From positions 1-64,000 of the forward strand of contig JAQUVD010000022.1 in NCBI GenBank assembly GCA_028693555.1: a stretch of DNA of 64,000 bases, in the 5' to 3' direction. Shown here in pieces: positions 16,744 through 27,158 of the stretch. The notes under the pieces are model-generated. The model searched no databases. It had not been told where the DNA came from and saw only the letters and a program-made list of their open reading frames with translations. Source of the stretch: Hespellia sp. (GTDB lineage: Bacteria > Bacillota > Clostridia > Lachnospirales > Lachnospiraceae). The position numbers and the translations under genes were made by a program. Each line of letters begins with the position of its first letter. The stretch's first letter is position 1.

Positions 16744-17033
16744 ATGAAACGAAATTTCTTGAAAAAACTCACAAAAAAGGATTTATAATTCAATTAGATG
16801 ACGAATACTGTTTTCCAAATCAAAAAAATTTTATTTATCCTAATACTTTTGTAATGCAAGCAGCCATAGAGAATTACTGTATTAAGCAGGGGGATCACCT
16901 AGAATATATAAGTAAAGAAAAGCCGATTTCTTTCATCCTTAATAACCGTACAAAATACAATGCCAGCTTACATTTATGCCGAGGGCGTTTTTATTCCGGA
17001 TACAATATCAAATGTACCGAAATCATTGATTAA
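16744..17033 (+). CDS. Small ORF needing a -1 frameshift, or a degraded gene
   Basis: An ATG at 16744 preceded by AGGAGG opens a frame of 14 codons that stops at 16786. The heptamer A-AAA-AAG spans 16773-16779 in the correct phase for -1 slippage. A shift there joins the frame beginning GGA at 16779, which stays open to TAA at 17031 and would give about 96 residues in total. The downstream frame has a protein-like composition (LDDEYCFPNQ, YNASLHLCRG, CTEIID) but I do not recognise a family. It may be programmed frameshifting, or simply a pseudogene with an indel in the A run. The whole lies between two inverted copies of GGGGCTGTCGCACT. Confidence 0.3.
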
Positions 17034-17122
17034 TCAATTCCACAAGTCATCCTTTGCCAAACATCTATAATTCTTGCTAACCCCCATAACACACTGTGCT
17101 AGTTTTCGAATGTAAACTAAGT

Positions 17123-17160
17123 GGGGCTGTCGCACTAGCTGATTAAATTCAGCGGTGCGT
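17123..17160. terminator. Hairpin after rarA with inverted GGGGCTGTCGCACT
   Basis: CGCAC and GCTGA pair with TCAGC and GTGCG around a TTAAAT loop at 17131-17159, just past the rarA stop on the minus strand. The adjacent GGGGCTGTCGCACT (17123-17136) is an exact inverted copy of 16611-16624. Termination of rarA is likely but the T-run is poor. Confidence 0.4.
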
Positions 17161-17171
17161 AACTCTGCCTT

Positions 17172-18485
17172 TTACTTTCGAATTTCTTCTAAATGACTCT
17201 TTATTTCTTTTTCATACCCCAAATCACCCGGGCGATAAAAACTGGAGCCTGCAATCTCATCCGGCAGATACTGCTGATCCACATAATGATTCGGATAATC
17301 GTGTGCATATTTATAGCCGATTCCATGCCCAAGCTTTGCGGAACCTTTATAATGTGCATCCTGTAAATGCGTTGGAACCGTGGTGCGCACAGTCCTCACA
17401 CTTTCCATAGCCTCAAAGATTGCATTGCATGCTGCATTGCTCTTTGGCGCACATGCCACATAGCTGGCTGCCTGCGAAAGGATAATCTGGGATTCCGGCA
17501 TGCCGATGCGTTCAACTGCCTGAGATGCAGAGACAGCAACAGTCAAAGCCATTGGGTCTGCATTTCCTACATCTTCAGATGCACAAATCATAATTCTGCG
17601 TGCAATGAACTTCACATCTTCTCCTGCATAAAGCATCTTTGCAAGATAATAGACTGCCGCATCCGGATCTGATCCTCTCATGCTCTTGATAAAAGCAGAG
17701 ATTGTATCATAATGATTATCTCCTGTTTTGTCATATCGAACTGCGCGTTTCTGAATACATTCCGCTGCCACATCTAATGTAATATGAATCTTTCCGTCTT
17801 CACTTCGCTCTGTCGTTAAGACACCAAGCTCAATTGCATTCAACGCATTTCTCGCATCACCGCCTGCAATATCCGCAAGGAAATCTAGTGCTTCTTCCGT
17901 GATGTCTGCATGAAATGTTCCCATTCCTTTCTTTTCATCATTCACGGCCCGCAAAAGTAACGTTTTGATATCTTCTTTCTCGAGTGGTTTCAGTTCAAAG
18001 ATACTGGACCGGGAAATCAGAGCTCCATTTACTTCAAAGTATGGGTTTTCCGTTGTGGCTCCAATTAGAATCAGCGTTCCATCTTCCACAAACGGGAGGA
18101 GATAGTCCTGCTGTCCTTTGTTAAAGCGGTGAATCTCATCCACAAAAAGAATGGTTTTCTTCTGATACATCCCCAAAAGATCCTTGGCTTCCTTGACCAC
18201 AACTTCCATATCCTTTTTTCCTGCAACGGTTGCATTGATCTGCTTAAATTCTGCACTGGTTGTATTTGCAATTACCTTTGCAAGCGTTGTCTTGCCAGTC
18301 CCCGGTGGACCATAAAATATAATCGAACCCAGTTTGTCTGCCTTGATTGCACGATAGAGTAATTTATCTTTTCCAATAATATGCTGTTGTCCAACAACTT
18401 CATCCAGGGTCGTTGGTCGAAGCCTTGCTGCAAGCGGCGACTCTTTTTCCTTGCTCGTCTCTCGCACATAATCAAATAAATCCAT
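17172..18485 (-). CDS. rarA: Replication-associated recombination protein A (RarA/MgsA), AAA+ ATPase
   Basis: A 437-residue AAA+ clamp-loader-like ATPase. Walker A GPPGTGKTT is at residues 59-67, Walker B FVDEIHRF near 117, the sensor segment IGATTENP near 143, and the C-terminal tetramerisation region carries the family motif GSAKLGHGIGYKYAHDYP. RarA acts at stalled replication forks and in recombination. It is followed closely upstream by the flavin reductase gene on the same strand, but no functional link is evident. Confidence 0.95.
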   Translation of the reverse strand: MDLFDYVRETSKEKESPLAARLRPTTLDEVVGQQHIIGKDKLLYRAIKADKLGSIIFYGPPGTGKTTLAKVIANTTSAEFKQINATVAGKKDMEVVVKEAKDLLGMYQKKTILFVDEIHRFNKGQQDYLLPFVEDGTLILIGATTENPYFEVNGALISRSSIFELKPLEKEDIKTLLLRAVNDEKKGMGTFHADITEEALDFLADIAGGDARNALNAIELGVLTTERSEDGKIHITLDVAAECIQKRAVRYDKTGDNHYDTISAFIKSMRGSDPDAAVYYLAKMLYAGEDVKFIARRIMICASEDVGNADPMALTVAVSASQAVERIGMPESQIILSQAASYVACAPKSNAACNAIFEAMESVRTVRTTVPTHLQDAHYKGSAKLGHGIGYKYAHDYPNHYVDQQYLPDEIAGSSFYRPGDLGYEKEIKSHLEEIRK

Positions 18486-18493
18486 AGTTCTCC

Positions 18494-19063
18494 TTATTTC
18501 TTCTTACGAATTGTATGACCAAATGTCCCCAGCGATTTACCAAGTCCCATGTATTCTCCATGCGAATAAGCAAGCAGTCCTGTCTTGTTCAATTCAAACT
18601 TATTATTTTCATTCATATATTCATCACTGACCTGAACAGAAACTACCTCTGCCAAAAACATATCATGCGTTCCCAATGGTTTCACATCGACAACCCTGCA
18701 CTCAATATTAACCGGGCTCTCCATGATAATCGGTGCAAAGTTCAGCTTATCCGCCTGTCCGGGTGTCAGTTTCATTTCTTTCCACTTATCCACGTCCCGT
18801 CCGGACTTAACTCCACAATAATCTGTAGCCTCTGCAAGTTCTTCCGTTGTGAGATTCACAACAAATTCCCCTGTCTCTTTGATCATATCATATGAATAGC
18901 GGCTCGGTCTGACTGATATATACAGCATCGCAGGATCACTGCAGACTGTACCTGTCCATGCAATAGTCAGAATATTTGTCTTACCTGATTTATCTGCGCA
19001 GCTCACCATAACTGCCGGTAACGGATAAAGCATATTTCCCGGTTTCCATACTTGTTTTCCCAT
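18494..19063 (-). CDS. Flavin reductase-like, FMN-binding protein (flavoredoxin type)
   Basis: A protein of 189 residues with the split-barrel flavin reductase fold. Conserved features are the N-terminal PAVMVSC strand, TIAWTGTVCSDPAMLYISVRPSRYSY (read as TIAWTG, then VRPSRYS), FVVNLTT and the C-terminal YSHGEYMGLG. Such proteins bind FMN and transfer electrons in anaerobes; partner unknown. The ATG at 19063 has AGAGGA about 8 bases upstream; ATG at 19069 is too close to it and the 19108 frame would overlap ppaC. It lies 26 bases after the ppaC stop and 8 bases before rarA, so the three may be cotranscribed. Confidence 0.85.
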   Translation of the reverse strand: MGKQVWKPGNMLYPLPAVMVSCADKSGKTNILTIAWTGTVCSDPAMLYISVRPSRYSYDMIKETGEFVVNLTTEELAEATDYCGVKSGRDVDKWKEMKLTPGQADKLNFAPIIMESPVNIECRVVDVKPLGTHDMFLAEVVSVQVSDEYMNENNKFELNKTGLLAYSHGEYMGLGKSLGTFGHTIRKKK

Positions 19064-19088
19064 ATCCATCTTCCTCTCTGTTTTTCCT

Positions 19089-20741
19089 CTATTGCTGGAT
19101 GGCAGCAACTACCATCGGAACAAGCTGTTTCTTACGCGATACCACACCCTGCAAATAGACATCTTTCGTATTAAGCGGCATATCATACGCCATTAAAATT
19201 TCTTCCTTTGCCCCGGTTCCACAGCAGATTAATTCTGTGGATTCCTTGATAATATTCGTAAGCATAAAGAAGATCATATTCAGATTATGCTTCTCCATAA
19301 CTACTTCCATATGTGGCAGGATCTTCTCTTTGATTGCTTTTAATTCGTCTTCATCCATTGAGTTCACCTGACCAATGCCAAGATCCACTTCGTTAACACT
19401 GAATTGCTTGAAATCGAGGAAAATAATTTCTTCCGGCGTCTTTCCTTTTAAGTTGCTTCCTGCATTAAACATTTCTTTTGCAAGTTTTTCCACATCGATA
19501 TCTGCGATTGCAGCCAATTCTCTTGCAATCTTTTCATCAAGCGGCGTACATGTCGGCGATCGGAACATCAGAGTATCCGATAAAATTGCAGAACACAACA
19601 GTGCTGCCACGGTCGCATCCGGCACAATCCCCGCCTCCTGATACATCTGATATACGATGGTTGCCGTACATCCAACCGGCTGATTCCTGAAAAATACTGG
19701 TCCCATTGTCTCAATGCTGCTCAATCTATGATGGTCAATAATCTCCAGAACTTCTGCTTCTTCAATTCCATCAACTGCCTGATTCTTCTCATTATGATCC
19801 ACCAGAATGACCTGCTTTTTCTTTGCATACAATAAACGTCGTCTGGAAATAAAGCCAAGCATATTATTTTCATCATCAATAATCGGGAAATCACGGAATT
19901 TTTTCTTTGCCATTACTTCTTTCACATCGTCAATGTAATCATTCATACCAAATGAAAATAACCCATCTCTTGTCATGAAATGTTTGATTGGAATACTTTG
20001 GTTAATCAGACGTGCCGCCGTAAATGTATCATGCGGTGTCATGATTACCACAATCTGCTTTTCTTCTGCCTGCCTGATAATCTCATCATCAACTTCTTTC
20101 ACATTGCAGATTACCATACAGCTTACATTCAAATCGATTGCCACCTTCTGCGCTTCCATGCGATTTCCTAAAATCACAAGATCATTTTCCTCTATAAGCT
20201 CAGCCATCGCCTCCGGACCTGAAGCAGCAATACTAACCTTTCCGTCCATCAGATAGCTGTGCTCATTCCCTGTCAATATTGTTCCGTCAATCGTTGTCGC
20301 AATATTACGGTACTGCGTTCTTGCCGCACTCAGAATCGCACTATCATACACATTCATATAAGATCTGGCAATATCTCCAACTGTAATCAGTCCTTCTAGT
20401 TTCCCGTCTCGCGTAACTGGAAGCGTATTGATATTGTTCGCTTTCATCTGCTCCCATGCTGTTCGAATCGATACATTGCTTTTAAATCCATCAATATGTC
20501 TTAAGTCGACATCCCGAACCTGCAGACGCAGATCAGACAGATAATCAGGAGCTTTTACCTGGAAATGTTCCAAAACGTAATGTGTCTCTTCATTGATCGG
20601 GCCCGCACGTTTCGCTGTGTGCTGGACTCCCGTTGTTCTTGTTTTCAAAACTGCGTACGCAATTGCAGAACAGATTGAATCCGTATCTGGATTCTTGTGC
20701 CCGATTACATACACCTCTTTCTTGTCATCTATATTTGTCAT
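19089..20741 (-). CDS. ppaC: Manganese-dependent inorganic pyrophosphatase with regulatory CBS-DRTGG-CBS insert
   Basis: A 550-residue family II pyrophosphatase (DHH superfamily). Metal-binding motifs are HKNPDTD (residues 15-21), the DHN segment and EIIDHHRLS near the middle; the C-terminal DHHA2 domain closes the active site. Between them, residues about 70-310 hold two CBS domains flanking a DRTGG domain, the regulatory insert that makes the enzyme respond to AMP/ADP, ATP and diadenosine polyphosphates. It hydrolyses pyrophosphate to phosphate in the cytoplasm. The length and order are those of clostridial CBS-PPases. The divergent S1 gene shares its upstream region of 173 bases. Confidence 0.95.
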   Translation of the reverse strand: MTNIDDKKEVYVIGHKNPDTDSICSAIAYAVLKTRTTGVQHTAKRAGPINEETHYVLEHFQVKAPDYLSDLRLQVRDVDLRHIDGFKSNVSIRTAWEQMKANNINTLPVTRDGKLEGLITVGDIARSYMNVYDSAILSAARTQYRNIATTIDGTILTGNEHSYLMDGKVSIAASGPEAMAELIEENDLVILGNRMEAQKVAIDLNVSCMVICNVKEVDDEIIRQAEEKQIVVIMTPHDTFTAARLINQSIPIKHFMTRDGLFSFGMNDYIDDVKEVMAKKKFRDFPIIDDENNMLGFISRRRLLYAKKKQVILVDHNEKNQAVDGIEEAEVLEIIDHHRLSSIETMGPVFFRNQPVGCTATIVYQMYQEAGIVPDATVAALLCSAILSDTLMFRSPTCTPLDEKIARELAAIADIDVEKLAKEMFNAGSNLKGKTPEEIIFLDFKQFSVNEVDLGIGQVNSMDEDELKAIKEKILPHMEVVMEKHNLNMIFFMLTNIIKESTELICCGTGAKEEILMAYDMPLNTKDVYLQGVVSRKKQLVPMVVAAIQQ

Positions 20742-20914
20742 TCACTTTCAACTCCTGCACCATAAATTTTTTCTCACTATTAGTAGATTACCATTTTTTT
20801 GCAAATTCGGCAATTGTATTCCTTAGATTAGTTGTATTTTTCAGAACACATATGATATACTGTAAAAAGTTGTAACAAGCAAAAAAATACACTATATGAG
20901 AACGAGGTATAAAA

Positions 20915-21595
20915 ATGAGTGAAGAATTAACACAGGATGTAACCGAATCAATGGCTGATTATGAGGATCAGTTTGACAATGCCAATCCTTGGAACCGTGT
21001 AATTGAATATATGGAACAGGGAACCATCCTTCCGGTCAAAGTAGAAGGGATCGTAAATGGCGGTGCTATTGCAACCATTGAAGGAATTCGTGGATTTATT
21101 CCAGCATCAAAATTATCATTATCTTACATCGAGAATCTGGAATCTTATCTGTTAAAAGATATTGAAGTTCGTGTCATTGATGCGGATCAGGCAAACAACC
21201 GTCTTGTTTTATCAGCCCGCGAGATTTTAAAAGAAAGAGAACGCGCAGATCAGGCAAAACAGATTGAGAACATTAAAGTTGGTTCTGTCATGGAGGGAAC
21301 GGTTGAGAATCTCCAGTCTTACGGTGCATTTGTTCGTTTAGAGAATAAATTATCCGGACTGGTTCATATCTCACAGATTTCACAGAAACGTATCAAATCA
21401 CCAGAAGAAGTTTTAAAAGTCGGTGATACCGTATCTGTAAAAGTAATCGGCATCAAAGATGGCAAAATCAGCCTGAGTATCAAAGCACTTCAGGAAAATA
21501 CTGAGGAAGACGAAGTCTATGAGAAGGTCGATATCCCAAAGGCTGACGATATTGGAACAAGTCTTGGAGATTTGTTTAAAGGGATTCAGTTGTAA
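20915..21595 (+). CDS. Protein with two S1 RNA-binding domains
   Basis: A 226-residue protein with two S1 domains at about residues 36-105 and 122-192 (GAIATIEGIRGFIPAS; SYGAFVRLENKLSGLVHIS). It resembles the short S1-like proteins of Firmicutes rather than full ribosomal protein S1, and probably binds RNA or ribosomes. The N-terminal 30 residues are acidic. GAACGAGG stands upstream of the ATG, and a TATACT-type -10 lies near 20855. Its stop directly abuts the composite repeat, with no other terminator. Confidence 0.88.
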   Translation: MSEELTQDVTESMADYEDQFDNANPWNRVIEYMEQGTILPVKVEGIVNGGAIATIEGIRGFIPASKLSLSYIENLESYLLKDIEVRVIDADQANNRLVLSAREILKERERADQAKQIENIKVGSVMEGTVENLQSYGAFVRLENKLSGLVHISQISQKRIKSPEEVLKVGDTVSVKVIGIKDGKISLSIKALQENTEEDEVYEKVDIPKADDIGTSLGDLFKGIQL

Positions 21596-21599
21596 TTTA

Positions 21600-21876
21600 T
21601 TTTAGTGGAAGACGTTCGATGGGAGCCTGCGTATTGCCCTCGCGGACGGTACACAGTATGTAAGAGTTAAGTCAAAAAGAAGTTGTGAAATTTATGGACA
21701 TCGTGCCCATTCGCGTCGTTTTCTGATGAAAACAACGCTCAGGAGCACTTGGAATTTGCTTTGAAAGCAAATCCCAGCCCCCAAATTTCACAGCTTCTTT
21801 TTGCTTATCTCTAACACACTGTGTAATGTCCGTGATGACAATACGCAGGCTCTCATCTAGGTTCTTCAACTAACTT
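21600..21876. repeat. B-type palindromic element, copy 3 (reverse orientation)
   Basis: An imperfect palindrome closed by the helix GAGCCTGCGTATTG / CAATACGCAGGCTC. Towards the centre come AGAAGCTGTGAAATTT paired with its near-complement, then two hairpins: GGGATTTGCTTT / AAAGCAAATTCC and GTTGTTTTC / GAAAACGAC. T-runs (CTTCTTTTTG) follow the central stem on both strands. It begins just after the stop of the S1 gene. Confidence 0.9.
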
Positions 21877-21964
21877 AAATGCACCTGGCTGTTCATGACA
21901 CCAGAACTGTACTGGCAAGATTAAGAAGCTTTCCCCCAACCCCTTCTGATGCGACAAAGGCATT

Positions 21965-22245
21965 TAGTGCGAGTTGGAGTGAGTGAATTTTGGGTGTGTG
22001 TTGTGGATAAGGGCATTTATTGAAGCTTTAGAGTTGTTTGAAAAATAAGAGACGATAGATTGAGGGGACTCATGTATTTCAAATACATGAGTTCAGTGAT
22101 GCAAAGAGTAAGAATCATCAGATTCTTGCTCGTATCATCACGGTACTCAACCTATCGTCTCTTATTTTTCTAGCAACTCTTAGCGCACAATGATAGCCCG
22201 CAAACGCAACGCACACCCGAAATTCACGGACTACAAACTCACCAC
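21965..22245. repeat. A-type palindromic element, copy 3 (reverse orientation)
   Basis: Same fold as copy 1. In the central stem an A-T pair of other copies is replaced by C-G on both arms (ACGATAG / CTATCGT), a compensatory change. The hairpin AAGAATC-TGAT-GATTCTT is unchanged. The element's outer end runs into the last codons of the DUF1667 gene. It forms one composite with the B element at 21600, joined by an 85-base linker. Confidence 0.9.
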
Positions 22246-22601
22246 GAACTCCCCTTAGTCGCCACCACATCAACGCCTGTCCCGGCCACATTTTCCAGTA
22301 TGACATCCCCTATATGCACCGGTGCTTTTATACTGACATTTTTTAATTCTTTCACACATGCAAAGATTTTATCTTTTGGAATATCTTGTTTTGTTTTTAC
22401 CGATATTCGCATGACATCTCCGCCTTCTACCGCAACGGTCGAGGTAACGATTCTGGTTGGATTGGTGAGCTCTTTTCTCGCATAGGCATCTCCGCGTGGA
22501 CAGGTGTTTCCTGTTACGCTTATGATTTTGCTCCCGTCTTTTTCGATTGTCAGAGGACATCCCATCGGACAGCCGATGCAGATTAAATTTATTTTTTTCA
22601 T
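22239..22601 (-). CDS. DUF1667 protein of the glycerol operon
   Basis: A 120-residue DUF1667 protein. The N-terminal CIGCPMGCPL and the later CPRGDAYA give four conserved cysteines, likely binding a metal or iron-sulfur cluster; the end of the conserved part is VDVVATK. In clostridia this family nearly always follows the two FAD oxidoreductases of the glycerol-3-phosphate operon, as here (6-base gap), and is thought to be a subunit of that dehydrogenase complex. The last few codons lie in or beside the palindromic repeat, so the extreme C-terminus may have been altered by it. Confidence 0.85.
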   Translation of the reverse strand: MKKINLICIGCPMGCPLTIEKDGSKIISVTGNTCPRGDAYARKELTNPTRIVTSTVAVEGGDVMRISVKTKQDIPKDKIFACVKELKNVSIKAPVHIGDVILENVAGTGVDVVATKGSSW

Positions 22602-22606
22602 GCCTG

Positions 22607-23887
22607 TTACGCCTCCTCAATCTTAATCGTGATCTTCTTTAAATCAGGATATTCTAATAATTTTGACTTATCCAGTTTGATATCTTCCATCTCCCCCGGT
22701 GCTACAACAGGACGTTTCTTATGGATGACTCTCTCATTGTCAAAATATGCACTGACAAAGCAGTTCTGATAGACTGCTCCCACGCGAAAACGAACCGTCA
22801 ATCTGTCAGTCATCCGATCGACATTTACGGTCTTAGGCACGGTGTAGCGGACACCCTCGACTGCCTCTAATTCGATTGGCGATTTGATGTCCTTTGATAT
22901 CTGCACGGCAGACTTTTCCCGCATCACATATTCTGCTGCATTCTTTCCTGCTGCAGCCGCCTCTTCTGATACAAAGTCAACAAGGTCATGCACATGCAAT
23001 ACATTGCCACAGGCAAATACACCCGGAATGCTCGTCTCAAGACTTTCATTGACATTCGGACCTGAGGTTACACGGTTCATATCGATTCCCATTCCATTTG
23101 ACAACTCATTTTCCGGGATTAAGCCGACTGATAAAAGCAGGGTATCACAAGTATAGTCTTCCTCTGTTCCCGGAATTGGTTTTCCATGACTGTCTACCTC
23201 TGCAAGCGTAATCCCTTCCAGTCTTTCTTTCCCCCGGATGTCAATGACCGTATGGCTGAGTTTCAACGGAATACCGTAATCATCCAGGCATTGCACAATA
23301 TTTCTCTTCAATCCGCCTGAATACGGCATCAATTCCGATACGACTTTGACCTTTGCACCCTCCAGCGTCATTCGCCTTGCCATGATAAGCCCGATATCAC
23401 CGGAGCCCAAAATCACGACCTCACGCCCCGGAAGGTAGCCTTCCATGTTAACGAGACGCTGCGCCGTTCCTGCTGAAAATATTCCGGCTGGCCGGTATCC
23501 TGGTATATTCAGCGCACCGCGTGAACGCTCTCTGCATCCCATCGCAAGAATGACTGCCTTCGCCTGAATCTCCTGCATTCCTTCTTCACGGTTCATGTAG
23601 GTGACAATCTTTTCGTGACTGATATCCATAACCATCGTATTTATTTTATATTCCAGATTCAGTTCTGCCGCCTGTGCAATATATCTGGCCGCATATTCCG
23701 GACCGGTGAGTTCTTCTTTAAATGTGTGAAGTCCGAATCCGTTGTGAATGCACTGATTCAGGATTCCTCCAAGTTCCTTATCTCTCTCAAGGATTAACAC
23801 ACGATCGATTCCATTTTTTCTAGCTGACACCGCTGCAGCAAGTCCCGCCGGGCCACCGCCGATTATTACAATATCATATGCTTTCAT
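22607..23887 (-). CDS. NAD(P)/FAD-dependent oxidoreductase of the glycerol-3-phosphate operon
   Basis: A 426-residue flavoprotein with an N-terminal FAD-binding GGGPAGLAAA motif and a second dinucleotide fold VILGSGDIGLIMARR about residue 170. CGNVLHVHDLVD is the C-terminal FAD contact seen in related NADH-dependent subunits. It probably passes electrons from the glycerol-3-phosphate oxidase subunit to NAD or another carrier. ATG at 23887 has GGGAGGCTAAGGAAA upstream; the extended frame to 23911 lacks support. It is the third gene of the glpK operon. Confidence 0.85.
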   Translation of the reverse strand: MKAYDIVIIGGGPAGLAAAVSARKNGIDRVLILERDKELGGILNQCIHNGFGLHTFKEELTGPEYAARYIAQAAELNLEYKINTMVMDISHEKIVTYMNREEGMQEIQAKAVILAMGCRERSRGALNIPGYRPAGIFSAGTAQRLVNMEGYLPGREVVILGSGDIGLIMARRMTLEGAKVKVVSELMPYSGGLKRNIVQCLDDYGIPLKLSHTVIDIRGKERLEGITLAEVDSHGKPIPGTEEDYTCDTLLLSVGLIPENELSNGMGIDMNRVTSGPNVNESLETSIPGVFACGNVLHVHDLVDFVSEEAAAAGKNAAEYVMREKSAVQISKDIKSPIELEAVEGVRYTVPKTVNVDRMTDRLTVRFRVGAVYQNCFVSAYFDNERVIHKKRPVVAPGEMEDIKLDKSKLLEYPDLKKITIKIEEA

Positions 23888-23930
23888 TTTCCTTAGCCTC
23901 CCAGATAACAAGTCTTATGTATGGATTCAC

Positions 23931-25370
23931 CTACAGGGCATCCTTATTCTTCCCGACCACGATTCTCGAATCGCCGCCGGATTTCGTGATTTCGAACATA
24001 CTCACATCAAGCTCGCGAGAGAGAATCTCCATCGTTCTCGGCGAGCAGAACCCCGACTGACACCTTCCCATACCTGCTCTTGTCCTGCGTTTCACACCAT
24101 CCAGTGATTTCGCTCCAAGTGGTCTGTGGATGGCATCTAAGATTTCTCCTTCAGAAATCATTTCGCACCGGCAGATGATATTTCCATAAGCCGGCTCTTT
24201 TTTAATCAGTGCATCACGTTCCTTTATGGATAATGCAGCCGGATTCAAGATACCTCTTCTTGTTCCCTGAAAGTCCGGATTCTTCTCTAAATGCAGTTTT
24301 TCCTGCAAAATCTTCGCAATACGTTTCCCAATTGCAGGTGAACTTGTAAGTCCCGGCGATTCAATTCCTGCACAATCAATAAATCCAGGTGCATCCTCGA
24401 GTTCTTCGATAATAAACTCATGGTTTTCTTCATGTGCACGCAATCCGGCAAACGAAGTTATCACCTGACGCATCGGAAGATTCTTTACATTTAATCCTGC
24501 ATTTTCAGCAATTCTCTTTAATCCCTCCGCGGTGGTATTTGTTCCTTCCGGATCGTCAATATCAATCGCCGTGGGACCAACTAAGAGGTTTCCATGCGTT
24601 GTTGGTGTGACAAGTACGCCTTTCCCATATTTGCGGTTCGGCAAAGCAAAGACCGTTCTGGACACATGCTTTCCCGCCGTTTTATCCAACAGACAGTAAT
24701 CCCCACGTCTCGGTGTGATATGAATCTTCTTTTCACTTACCATGTTGTGAAATACATCCGCATAGACACCTGCGGCATTTACAATACATTTTGTTTCATA
24801 ATTTCCCTGGTTCGTAATGAGTCTGTAACCAGGCTCTATATGCTCGATTGCAGTCACTTCTGTGTTAAATCGAAACGCAACGCCATTCGTATTCGCATTT
24901 TCAGCCATTGCGATATTGAGTCCGAACGGACATACGATACCCGCTGACGGTGCATACAGTGCCGCAACTACATGATCGGAAATATTCGGCTCCAGCTCCC
25001 ATACTTCCTCCCGTTCTAGGATTTGCATATCAGGTACGCCATTTTTGATTCCTTTGTCATATAATTCTTGCAGACTTGGTCGGTCCTCTTCGTGCAGACA
25101 GACCACAAGGGACCCTTTTCTCTGAAATGGGAAATCCAATTCTTCTGCAAGTTTTCCCATCATTGCATTTCCTTCTACATTCAGTTGTGCCATCAGTGAT
25201 CCCGGTGCGGCGTCATACCCTGCATGGACGATGCCGCTGTTTGCTTTTGATGTTCCACAGCATACATCCTCTGATTTTTCAAGTACACATACCTTTACTT
25301 TATACCGCGATAGTTCTCTTGCCGCTGCGGCTCCTGAAACGCCTGCACCGATAATAATTACGTCATACAT
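23931..25370 (-). CDS. FAD-dependent glycerol-3-phosphate dehydrogenase-like protein with [2Fe-2S] BFD domain
   Basis: A 479-residue DAO-fold flavoprotein (GlpA/GlpO-like). The FAD motif GAGVSGAAAARELS begins at residue 8. The C-terminal 90 residues hold a BFD-like [2Fe-2S] domain with CRC and CQSGFC cysteines. It should oxidise glycerol 3-phosphate to dihydroxyacetone phosphate. ATG at 25370 is preceded by AAGGAGAC, and the frame back to 25412 overlaps glpK. It sits between glpK and the second oxidoreductase, which matches the anaerobic multi-subunit arrangement of clostridia rather than the oxygen-using GlpO. Confidence 0.88.
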   Translation of the reverse strand: MYDVIIIGAGVSGAAAARELSRYKVKVCVLEKSEDVCCGTSKANSGIVHAGYDAAPGSLMAQLNVEGNAMMGKLAEELDFPFQRKGSLVVCLHEEDRPSLQELYDKGIKNGVPDMQILEREEVWELEPNISDHVVAALYAPSAGIVCPFGLNIAMAENANTNGVAFRFNTEVTAIEHIEPGYRLITNQGNYETKCIVNAAGVYADVFHNMVSEKKIHITPRRGDYCLLDKTAGKHVSRTVFALPNRKYGKGVLVTPTTHGNLLVGPTAIDIDDPEGTNTTAEGLKRIAENAGLNVKNLPMRQVITSFAGLRAHEENHEFIIEELEDAPGFIDCAGIESPGLTSSPAIGKRIAKILQEKLHLEKNPDFQGTRRGILNPAALSIKERDALIKKEPAYGNIICRCEMISEGEILDAIHRPLGAKSLDGVKRRTRAGMGRCQSGFCSPRTMEILSRELDVSMFEITKSGGDSRIVVGKNKDAL

Positions 25371-25393
25371 GTTCGTCTCCTTTGAATCGGTCT

Positions 25394-26920
<1,527 letters not shown>

Positions 26921-26929
26921 TTATATTCC

Positions 26930-26977
26930 AAAAAAGAGCATCATTATAGACAGCATTTCTGCTATTATAACTTGCTC
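26930..26977 (-). promoter_or_regulatory. Terminator-like hairpin in the glpK leader (possible antitermination site)
   Basis: On the minus strand GAGCA pairs with TGCTC, TTATA with TATAA and AGCA with TGCT in a segmented stem (26936-26977), followed at once by TTTTTT (26935-26930). It stands 40 bases before the glpK start, inside the transcript leader. Bacillus glp leaders have such terminators controlled by GlpP; no glpP gene is in this window. Confidence 0.5.
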
Positions 26978-27158
26978 TCCCTGACTCCGCATCTTATTTA
27001 TTAAATTTATCGTAACACAATCATATGTGGAATTCAACCAAATTTTATTGATAAATGTCTTTACTTCTGTTCACTTTATTGCTATTCTGTATCTTGTGCC
27101 CCAAAATAAATAATTCATTTTAGGTCATTTTTAATATAGAAGAAACAGGAGGTATCCC

